From Richelia sp. SL_2_1 (GTDB lineage: Bacteria > Cyanobacteriota > Cyanobacteriia > Cyanobacteriales > Nostocaceae), in NCBI GenBank assembly GCA_012033205.1, contig JAAUSO010000016.1, forward strand, positions 1 through 64,000: DNA of 64,000 nt. Reading direction: 5' to 3'. The notes below the pieces were generated by a model. It was not told the origin of the DNA and searched no databases. It worked only from the letters and a program-made list of their open reading frames with translations. Each line of letters starts with the position of its first letter. Positions within the stretch are counted from its first letter, which is position 1. Below are positions 57,186 to 64,000 of this stretch, one piece after another. A program made the position numbers and the translations under genes.

Positions 57186-58388
57186 TTATTCTAGTATTTT
57201 CTTCAACTGGTTACAAGTTTCTTCGATTTTATCAATACTACCAGGATTTACCAGTCCATAATAATCAAAAACATAAACTTGTTCCTTTTGAGCAGCTTTA
57301 AGTTTATTCCAGAAATTCTTTGATTTTAATTGTGTAATTACTCCTGCATTAGCAGGGTCTACTACTAATAATATTTCTGGATTTTGTTGCACTATTTTTT
57401 CTTCGGAAAGTGTGACATAACCTTGTCCTATGGATTCTCCCTGTAAATCCGCTGTTAAATTATTCACATTAAATTTTGACAGTAAATCTCCAGTCCAACT
57501 ATTTTTATTAGGAGATAAAACTGGTTGACTGCTAACTAATACAAGAAGCGAATTATTACTTTTTGGAATGTCTTTCAAAAATGAATCGTATTTTTCTAAT
57601 AAAGTTGTTGGGTCTGTATTTGTAGCTTCAGCTAGTTCTTGTGTATGTTTAATTAAAGCATCCCAACTGTTTGTTTCACTGGCTAAAGTTGTAATTCCTA
57701 AATCTTTTAATTTTTTAAATGTTTGGTCATGAAATCCAACCGCACCAATCACTAAATCAGGTTTAAGAGCAACTATTTTTTCGATGTTTGGAGGTGTTCT
57801 ACCTTCACTAACTGCTGGTAGTTTTTCAAAACGTTTATCTTTTCTGAGCAAACTACTACCGGGAATTCCAACTAGTTTTGTAGCATCAAGTCGGTGAATA
57901 ATATCAGCAGATAATGATGTTAAAGCAACAACTCTTTTAGCATTTTCAATTTCAGGTTTGGAGACTTGATTTTCTTGAATTTGAGTTACATTAGCTGAAA
58001 ATTCTGACCTATTTTCAGTAGTTGTAGAATTACAAGCTATTAAAAGGAAGTTTACTAACTGTCTATCGACATCCTCTGATTGAATTACTGTAATGTTTCC
58101 GGGAGTATCTTTGACAGGACGTTCACTCCTCGTTCCTGTCACCGTAATATCAATATCAGCTTCTTGATTTTCCGTTTTTTGATCAGATTCCGCTTGTGCC
58201 AAAGTTTTACTTTCTTTGGTTTGTGGTTCCCCAATTAAATCTTGAGCATTAGTACTGAATTGTTCAACTTCCTCTAAATTTTTAATTTCGGGTGATGCAG
58301 ATTCAGCCAGCGTTGCAGGTAAGATTCCTAAATTCAACAATACAAGATTGAAGAGCAATACGTACAAATTTTTGAGATTCATTGTCAT
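57186..58388 (-). CDS. Fusion of a TonB-receptor N-terminus to a haem/siderophore binding protein
   Basis: A 400-aa protein from the ATG at 58388 (numbering here includes one extra upstream codon). Residues 1-30 are a signal peptide; 80-110 read like the TonB box and plug start of a receptor (DITVTGTRSERPVKDTPGNI then TVIQSEDVDRQ). At about residue 112 the sequence changes to a lipobox-like FLLIAC (Cys120) and a complete FecB/BtuF-type binding protein (RVVALTSLSADIIHRLDATK, KIVALKPDLVIGAVGF, VDPANAGVITQL). A deletion appears to have joined a receptor gene to the following binding-protein gene in frame. Whether the product is exported and active is open. Confidence 0.85.
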   Translation of the reverse strand: MTMNLKNLYVLLFNLVLLNLGILPATLAESASPEIKNLEEVEQFSTNAQDLIGEPQTKESKTLAQAESDQKTENQEADIDITVTGTRSERPVKDTPGNITVIQSEDVDRQLVNFLLIACNSTTTENRSEFSANVTQIQENQVSKPEIENAKRVVALTSLSADIIHRLDATKLVGIPGSSLLRKDKRFEKLPAVSEGRTPPNIEKIVALKPDLVIGAVGFHDQTFKKLKDLGITTLASETNSWDALIKHTQELAEATNTDPTTLLEKYDSFLKDIPKSNNSLLVLVSSQPVLSPNKNSWTGDLLSKFNVNNLTADLQGESIGQGYVTLSEEKIVQQNPEILLVVDPANAGVITQLKSKNFWNKLKAAQKEQVYVFDYYGLVNPGSIDKIEETCNQLKKILE

Positions 58389-59289
58389 CAAGACCTAATG
58401 GTAAGAATAGCTACAAACTTTTCAGCCACAGTCACCCGTCATGCTTTCGCTACAACAATCGTTATACTCTCTTCAGGACTTATACAGAAATATTTCCATT
58501 AAGAGAGTGGTGAATATTACTTTAGAGTTATTGAATAGATTTGTCAATAATCTTATAAAGAAAACAGAAGATTTCTCAAAAGTAAAAAAACTAAAAAAAA
58601 ACTTGTAAATTCAGCAACAGCAAACTTACAAGTAAATGGTTTGATTAAGGATTAAGCAGCATCAATAGCGAATCGAGGCTATCTGCAATATGTAAAAATG
58701 CAAATATCCATGATGTTCTTAAATCCTTTGCAAAAGTAAAGGTTAGGTTAATTAAGTGAGAATTATGTGCCGACTGCTGATGTCAACACAGAGTTTGTAA
58801 AAAATATGCCCTGATGTATGAAAATATAATCTAGTTGAAATTTTTTATCAACTATTTTTCTTGTATACTATACTGGTTCATAAGACACACTTCTTGCACC
58901 ATTCTCAACAAAACCCGCTCCGCTCTGTATTCTTGCAGGCTGAGCCTGGGAATTTAAGCATGGAATTCAACCCTGGAAGAGTTACAGTATTATTAATAAT
59001 CTGCAACTAACTTCCAGGGTTGTTAAGCTTTGGTAATAATATTTTTTAGATTGGCTGTAAATAAGCAACAGTTTCTAACCTCTGAAATAAATAATTGATT
59101 GTAATATTCAATACTTACCTCTATTTGTATTCAAGGAAAATAATTGATATTTTTTAGAGTATTATTTTATAATTAGTGATTTAATTACTACAAATTGAGA
59201 ATTATTAGTGATAAATTATTAGAGAAATTGTAAATTAAGATGATGGTTCAACTAATTATTAATATATTTTCTTAATAAGGGGGTATGTT
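58389..59289. other. 900-bp AT-rich region without a recognised gene
   Basis: Contains a hairpin-like repeat AGGCTGAGCCTGGGAATT (58937) and a CCTGGAAG...CTTCCAGG inverted pair (58973-59018). It also carries promoter areas for the fusion gene and the FeoA-like gene. No RNA gene was recognised. Confidence 0.55.
58973..59018. repeat. Inverted repeat AACCCTGGAAG...CTTCCAGGGTT
   Basis: Eleven-base inverted pair around about 24 bases; would form a long hairpin in RNA from either strand. Confidence 0.6.
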
Positions 59290-59664
59290 TTGCACAGTGA
59301 CGAGAATTTAGATCAAAGTCCAGAAAAATCTGAATCTGAACAATGGCAGAAATTTAAATTTTTTTGTGGAAATTCGGCTGGAGAGTTGAATCAGAATTCT
59401 AGTTTGTCAGATTTTTTAGATTCTGATGATATTATCCCTCTTTCTCAGGTTAGAGCGGGTGATATTGTCTCGATTGTAGAACTACTTTCTATAGATTGTG
59501 CTGAAGATTTGCGAAATATGGGCTTAATCCCTGGGGCAGATATTCAGGTAATCAGTCGTACTACAACTGGTTCTGTAATTGTTGTTTTGCAAAATCAACC
59601 TATAGGTTTGGGTAAAGATATGTCCGAGAGTATTTTAGTGAGAAAAAATTGCGATCAAAGTTGA
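59290..59664 (+). CDS. FeoA domain protein with acidic N-terminal extension
   Basis: A 124-aa protein starting with TTG at 59290, nine bases after AAGGGGG. The C-terminal 75 residues are a FeoA (SH3-like) domain: PLSQVRAGDIVSIVELL, DLRNMGLIPGADIQVISR, SVIVVLQNQPIGLGKDMSESILVR. The first 45 residues are acidic and probably disordered. FeoA assists the FeoB ferrous-iron channel, but no feoB is in the window; here it precedes a FecCD/FecE transporter. Confidence 0.85.
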   Translation: MHSDENLDQSPEKSESEQWQKFKFFCGNSAGELNQNSSLSDFLDSDDIIPLSQVRAGDIVSIVELLSIDCAEDLRNMGLIPGADIQVISRTTTGSVIVVLQNQPIGLGKDMSESILVRKNCDQS

Positions 59665-59734
59665 TTTTTTAACCATTTTATAATGCAAAATCTAAGTTTT
59701 ACTAATTTTACTAAATTTTATTAGGGCATAATTT

Positions 59735-60031
59735 ATGCTAACTATATGTTTTATTTGCTTATGGGTATCGATGGTATTAATGTTTATCGTGAGTGTGTTA
59801 CAAGCCTTAAAACATGGTACAAATAATCTCAAAAAGCTACACCAAATTCCTTGCTCTAAATGTGATTTTTTCACTAATGACTATCGGCTAAAATGTGCTT
59901 TACATCCAATGAAAGCTTGTACAGAAGAAGCAATTAATTGTTTGGATTTTGAAGCAAAAACTAGAATTACTAATATTAATCATCGTCCTTGGTGGAAGTT
60001 CTATAAGTTAATTAATTTCAGGGATTATTAA
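59735..60031 (+). CDS. Small membrane protein with Cys-rich cytoplasmic part
   Basis: A 98-aa protein. One N-terminal membrane helix (about 1-24) is followed by a soluble part with five cysteines: IPCSKCDFF, LKCALHPMKAC, INCLDFE. The spacing CxxC-x9-C-x7-C-x8-C could bind a metal or Fe-S cluster. It is placed between FeoA-like and FecCD genes, all plus-strand, so a role in iron handling is likely but unproven. Confidence 0.75.
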   Translation: MLTICFICLWVSMVLMFIVSVLQALKHGTNNLKKLHQIPCSKCDFFTNDYRLKCALHPMKACTEEAINCLDFEAKTRITNINHRPWWKFYKLINFRDY

Positions 60032-60112
60032 TATAATATTAATATCTTTATATTGCTTACCGCTAAAAGTAACTTGCTAGATATATCAGTAAATATAATA
60101 GAATCAAACAAA

Positions 60113-61123
60113 ATGTACAAAGCTAATCAAAATATAATTAATAGTCGCTTACTTTTAGCTGTTGCAATATTAAGTATTGCCTTAATTTTAACTTTAGCGC
60201 TATCGATATCTCAAGGTGCAGTTGCGATGAGTTTGTCAGATATTTGGCAAGCATTATTACATAAAGGCGATCCTCTCAAACAAACAATTCTGTGGGATTT
60301 GCGAATGCCGCGCATTCTTGCCTCTATGCTAGTAGGTGCAGCTTTAGGGATGTCTGGTGCATTATTACAGGGAATGTTGCGAAATTCACTCGCAGAACCA
60401 TTTATTCTTGGTATTTCTGCGGGTGCGGGATTAGTTGCGATCGCAATGATTGTTTTGCAAATATGGACGGCATGGATTCCTCTTGCAGCATGGTTTGGAG
60501 CTATTTTGACTGCAATTGTAGTTATCTTCCTCGGTCGCGGGCAGGGAGGAATTAGGGTTGAGAAATTGATACTGGGAGGAGTTGCCATTAGTTCGTTATT
60601 AGGTGCGCTTCAAAGTACATTGTTACTTTTAGCTGAGGATGGTAGAGTACAGCAAGCGTTAAATTGGCTAATCGGTAGCTTAAACGGACGCGGTTGGAGT
60701 GAAGTGAAAATGGCTGCTCCCTATATGTTAGTAGCATTAATTGCAGGATGTTTGTTAGCGCGATGGGTAAATGTACTGGCTTTAGGAGACGATTTAGCGG
60801 TAGGTTTGGGAGTTTCCTTGGTACGTAGTCGGATTTTAATTGGTGCAGTAGCTACACTTTTAGCAGCGGGTGCGGTGAGTATCGCTGGATTAATTGGTTT
60901 TGTCGGTTTAGTAGTTCCCCATGGAGTGCGCTTGCTTGTAGGTACTGACTATCGTTTGTGTTTACCACTTTCAGCCTTGGGGGGTGCATGGTTATTAACC
61001 TTTGCAGATTTACTATCTCGTCTGGGAGCAGTCGAGTTACCTGTAGGTGCAGTGACAGCTTTATTGGGTTCACCTCTGTTTATTTGGTTATTGTATCGTG
61101 GTTCGGGAACGATGAACAGTTAA
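60113..61123 (+). CDS. FecCD family Fe/B12 ABC transporter permease
   Basis: A 336-aa permease from the ATG at 60113; the frame is open to a TTG at 60053. About nine or ten membrane helices are visible, with the family segments WDLRMPRILASMLVGAALGMSGALLQGMLRN, ILGGVAISSLLGALQSTLLLLA and GLIGFVGLVVPHGVRLLVG. It would form the channel for ferric siderophore or haem with the ATPase 103 bases downstream. The nearest binding protein is the fused one at 57186. Confidence 0.92.
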   Translation: MYKANQNIINSRLLLAVAILSIALILTLALSISQGAVAMSLSDIWQALLHKGDPLKQTILWDLRMPRILASMLVGAALGMSGALLQGMLRNSLAEPFILGISAGAGLVAIAMIVLQIWTAWIPLAAWFGAILTAIVVIFLGRGQGGIRVEKLILGGVAISSLLGALQSTLLLLAEDGRVQQALNWLIGSLNGRGWSEVKMAAPYMLVALIAGCLLARWVNVLALGDDLAVGLGVSLVRSRILIGAVATLLAAGAVSIAGLIGFVGLVVPHGVRLLVGTDYRLCLPLSALGGAWLLTFADLLSRLGAVELPVGAVTALLGSPLFIWLLYRGSGTMNS

Positions 61124-61197
61124 CAGTTGACAGTTGTCTTTTGCCTCTTGCAAGAAAGCCTCTTGTTTCTATAAACAGTTAACAATTAATAGTTGAG
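61113..61197. repeat. ACAGTTAACAGTTGAC-type heptamer repeat
   Basis: Heptamer units overlap the permease stop codon and fill the gap to the ATPase gene. Confidence 0.7.
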
Positions 61198-61226
61198 TTT
61201 TTGATTTTTTATTCCTAATAAATATT

Positions 61227-62003
61227 ATGTCACTAAATGTTAATAATCTGACTGGTGGTTATTCTAAAAAAGCAATTGTTCGTAATATAAATTTTGATAT
61301 TGCTCGTGGTGAGTGGTTGAGTTTAGTCGGTGCAAATGGTTCTGGAAAATCAACTTTGCTCAAGCTTATTAGTAGAATACTGATACCACAAAAAGGGAGA
61401 ATATTGTTAGATGGAAAAGCAATTCATCATCAAAGTGCGATAGAAGTAGCGCAAAAAATGGCATTATTACCGCAACAGCAAATCGTTCCTACAGGGTTAA
61501 CTGTTTATCAATTAGTAGGTTTGGGACGTAATCCCCATCAAAATTGGTGGCAATGGGAATTAGATGCTCAAGATAGAGATAAAGTCGAATCAGCAATTGA
61601 TGCTGTTGGAATTGAACAATTTAAAAATCGTCCGGTAGAACGATTATCGGGTGGAGAGCGACAAAGAGCTTTTTTAGCTTTAGCTTTAGCTCAAAATCCC
61701 CAATTTTTATTATTAGATGAACCAACTACATATTTAGATTTACGCTATCAATTACAATTATTAGAATTGCTGAAAAAATTAAATTTACAACAAGAATTAA
61801 CAATTATCACCGTATTGCATGAATTGAATTTAGCAGCTAGATACAGCAATCGTTTAGCAATGCTATTAAACGGACAAATTTGGGTTGATGGAGATACCGA
61901 TACTGTGATGAATCCAGAAAATATTCGACAAGTTTTTGGTTTAGAGACAATCGTGATAGATACTCCTGTTGGTAAGCAAATTTGTGCTTTGAGAGCGATT
62001 TGA
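61227..62003 (+). CDS. Fe/B12 ABC transporter ATP-binding protein
   Basis: A 258-aa ABC ATPase of the FecE/BtuD group. Walker A GANGSGKST (35-43), signature LSGGERQ (140-146), Walker B LLLDEP (161-166), and the switch His in LHELNLAARY near 195. Together with the FecCD permease it would drive uptake through the plasma membrane. Confidence 0.93.
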   Translation: MSLNVNNLTGGYSKKAIVRNINFDIARGEWLSLVGANGSGKSTLLKLISRILIPQKGRILLDGKAIHHQSAIEVAQKMALLPQQQIVPTGLTVYQLVGLGRNPHQNWWQWELDAQDRDKVESAIDAVGIEQFKNRPVERLSGGERQRAFLALALAQNPQFLLLDEPTTYLDLRYQLQLLELLKKLNLQQELTIITVLHELNLAARYSNRLAMLLNGQIWVDGDTDTVMNPENIRQVFGLETIVIDTPVGKQICALRAI

Positions 62004-62124
62004 TATTCGTTTACCTTTTGAGTTTAAATAATCGACAATAATCAAAAACCATTAAGAGCCTTAATCTTTAACTCATAATTTTAGAGCTTCCAAGTAAGGC
62101 TCGGATAAAACATTCTCGATTTTC

Positions 62125-62325
62125 TTAAAGTGAAGGAGTAACTTCGTTATCTTCTTCTTCTGTATCTTTACTCATGTTCCCAGTGTTATATTGCTGAGCT
62201 GCTTGGTAATCTTTGTCAAAATCAACATTAGTAGCTTTTTCTTGTTCTTCGCTAATAGCTTCTTTTATTAACTCAGCATCTTGATTTGGTTCACTATCAG
62301 TTTTTGGAACTTTTGCTTCTGTCAT
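62125..62325 (-). CDS. Small acidic protein of unknown function
   Basis: 66 aa when started at the ATG at 62325, which follows AGGA at a good distance; the longer frame to 62460 lacks a ribosome site and has an unlikely composition. The protein is rich in Glu, Asp, Gln and Asn (DAELIKEAISEEQEKATNVD), probably disordered. No family is recognised. Confidence 0.6.
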   Translation of the reverse strand: MTEAKVPKTDSEPNQDAELIKEAISEEQEKATNVDFDKDYQAAQQYNTGNMSKDTEEEDNEVTPSL

Positions 62326-62639
62326 TTTAAATGTCCTATTTTTATTATGTTCTACCCTACAAATCTTATAATACAAAAAATACCGACTCTTTTTAAACAT
62401 TCTTAGGGTGGAATTATTGTTTATATCTATGGGTGAATTTAATTTGGGAATTAAATTCAATAAACCATCCGAAAAGACGATGCTTTAACAGTTTTTTGTT
62501 GGTTTTTTACTAAAACAAATATAACTAAAGTTACAAATTACAAATCAATTAACTAATTGGTTAGAAAAATTTTGGTCAAGTTAGATTTCTAACTTGACCA
62601 AAATTTATATTTTATGTGTTAAAGCATTTAAGTAAATTA
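62326..62639. other. AT-rich gap with inverted repeat
   Basis: TTTTGGTCAAGTTAGA and TCTAACTTGACCAAAA (62571-62604) form a perfect 16-base inverted pair, a likely terminator for the minus-strand gene ending at 62640 or a two-way one. No gene is seen. Confidence 0.6.
62571..62604. terminator. Strong hairpin
   Basis: A 16-bp perfect stem with two loop bases (TT) and T-rich flanks, 36 bases beyond the stop of the gene at 62640-62999. Confidence 0.65.
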
Positions 62640-62999
62640 CTACTTATCACCTGTAATTTTTTCGAGAAAATTCTCTACTTTATCTTCTACAGTTTTAGCA
62701 CCTTGACTGTTGGATGGATTATTCATATTTTCAGCGTTAGCAGCCCCTTGAACTTCGTTCAATCCTTTATTCGATTCTTCAATCACTCTTTTGTTTGAAG
62801 GAGCATTGTTTTCAGTTAATTCTTCAGTTTTTCGTTGAATCTCATTTAACTGCTCTGCTCCTTTGTTAGGAGAACTTTTAGAAGTACCAATTGCAGCAGC
62901 GGGAAGTGTGCTGGAGAATAACAGCATTACACACATGAATGCTGCAACGACAAAACGTAATGGACGCACTGAGGTTAATTTAAAACGATTAAAATTCAT
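62640..62999 (-). CDS. Low-temperature-induced-protein-like secreted protein
   Basis: A 119-aa protein. A signal peptide (VRPLRFVVAAFMCVMLLFSS ... AAA) is followed by a charged helical mature part (GAEQLNEIQRKTEELTE, IEESNKGLNEVQGAANAENM, VEDKVENFLEKITG). The pattern matches small cyanobacterial proteins annotated as low-temperature-induced; mechanism unknown. The ATG at 62999 has a GAGGAGAT ribosome site. Confidence 0.7.
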   Translation of the reverse strand: MNFNRFKLTSVRPLRFVVAAFMCVMLLFSSTLPAAAIGTSKSSPNKGAEQLNEIQRKTEELTENNAPSNKRVIEESNKGLNEVQGAANAENMNNPSNSQGAKTVEDKVENFLEKITGDK

Positions 63000-63061
63000 T
63001 GTATCTCCTCTAAGGTTACGAAACTTTTATTAATTGGGGATGAAATAATGTCTTCCCTATT

Positions 63062-63097
63062 AACAGTTATCAGTTATCAGTTATCAGTTATCAGTCA
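63062..63097. repeat. CAGTTAT heptamer tandem repeat
   Basis: Five CAGTTAT units. Confidence 0.9.
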
Positions 63098-63789
63098 CTT
63101 TTATATTTGGGAAAGTTTAAGTTGGGAGCCGTATTAAAGTGTCCGGCGTTTGAGTATTGCTTTAAATAGAACACCATACGCCCGTGTTTACTGTTCACTG
63201 TTTACTGTTTACTGATTTAATTCTTCTGATATAGTTTAATACAATAAATCTAATGATTGCATCAATCTTCAGAACAAAATTATTAGTTAATCAATTGAAA
63301 AAAAATTACCCCTTAGATAGTTTTCTACAAATTATTAATCATACTTTTGATAGAAGTATTAATAAAGATATTGACAGGTATCGCTAAGTTTTTATTCACC
63401 AATTATTGGCTAATTGATTATATAGTTATCTAAAATTTATATTTTTGAATCTCCCTATTTTATGCTCGCAAATTCACTTAAAAAATTAATTTTCTAGTTA
63501 ATTTAAACTTATATTAAGACAAATAATATCGAATTACCCAGATGCATTTCCCTATGACTTGACATTTATATAGTTTATTTGTACTATAAAAGTATGGGGG
63601 AGTTTATAAAAATCATAGATTTACGCAAGTGTAATCATCTGCTAGGGAGTCACAAATGTGCGATGATGCGTTGTAATTTCTTGAATCCAGATTATTTACC
63701 TGTACGGCGTGCAGAGTGCTACTACTCGGAATCTTCAATCCTTTTTCCTTAGGGGATATGCTGTGAAACCTTTATCTTTTGTGTTGGTG

Positions 63790-63850
63790 AGAAGTCTGGT
63801 TTTTATCAGGTTTGTCTTGTATTACAGATATTTTTAAAAACCCGACTTCT
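63790..63850. repeat. Palindromic interspersed element, copy 10
   Basis: The left arm has one change (AGAAGTCTGGTTTTT), the right arm is intact. Confidence 0.8.
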
Positions 63851-64000
63851 CTAGTTTAGAGTTTACATACTAGGCGTTGCTGAAAAGAAGTATTAATCAA
63901 ATTTAATGGATAACTGAAACTCGTGTAGAGAAGTTACAGTGTAACGTCTTAAAATCTAAATTCATACTCGGATTTTGCAACGCCACATACTATTAGCAAT

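Larger units (their letters stand above)
63000..64000. other. 1-kb region without a recognised gene
   Basis: Contains CAGTTAT repeats (63062-63097), ACTGTTT repeats (63190-63215) and palindromic element copy 10. No ORF with coding character and no RNA gene was found. Confidence 0.55.

Noticed and set aside
62326-62460. Longer start for the acidic 66-aa protein
   Set aside because: The added 45 residues have no ribosome site and an unlikely composition, while 62325 follows AGGA at normal distance.

Overview
The window is chromosomal DNA of a low-GC filamentous cyanobacterium, most likely Nostocales and perhaps Rivulariaceae-like. This rests on many HIP1 octamers (GCGATCGC), heptameric short tandem repeats between genes, and cyanobacterial marker genes: ycf54, bicA, a CoaT/CoaR cobalt pair, AMIN-domain TonB receptors and SLH-OprB iron porins. 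No rRNA, tRNA or CRISPR array was recognised.

Layout. 0.1-6.3 kb: comB, a small secreted protein, ExoD-like and ABC-2 membrane proteins, an ATP-grasp/NhaC pair and an orphan HicB. 6.3-12 kb: a defence-like island on the minus strand, with an unassigned 308-aa protein, a caspase-like protease and a NACHT NTPase in one tight operon, followed upstream by NERD and Uma2 nuclease-fold genes. 12.3-16.6 kb: two SulP transporters (BicA and a second one) around a tandem universal stress protein. 17.3-23.9 kb: housekeeping genes (pdxJ, a SnoaL-like gene, ycf54, a SPOR-like protein, PAP2, crtE, folD) and a frameshifted NUDIX gene. 25-29 kb: an AI-2E transporter and small proteins.

27.7-43 kb is concerned with transition metals and membrane lipids: two CobW-like P-loop proteins, divergent coaT/coaR with a recognisable MerR-type promoter, two metallophosphoesterases with altered active sites, a desaturase/CFA-synthase pair, an iron porin, znuA, and a flavoprotein behind a near-perfect Fur/Zur-type box. 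44-62 kb is an iron/siderophore/haem uptake region: TonB, ExbB, ExbD, an AMIN TonB receptor, a PchR-like AraC regulator, three FecB-type binding proteins, an MFS transporter, an FeoA-like protein, and a FecCD permease with its ATPase. This region shows decay: a FecCD fragment, a sucrase/ferredoxin fragment, and an in-frame fusion of a TonB-receptor N-terminus to a binding protein.

The strongest candidate for an undescribed system is the operon at 10529-6285. All three proteins carry a short related motif (roughly I-x-N-[IF] ... [IF]-G-D-x-[FY]) near one end, as expected if a NACHT switch recruits a caspase and a third protein by homotypic contacts. Another notable layer is a family of about ten palindromic 37-66-bp elements (AGAAGTCGGGTTTTT ... 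AAAAACCCGACTTCT) spread between genes, plus two larger dispersed repeats.
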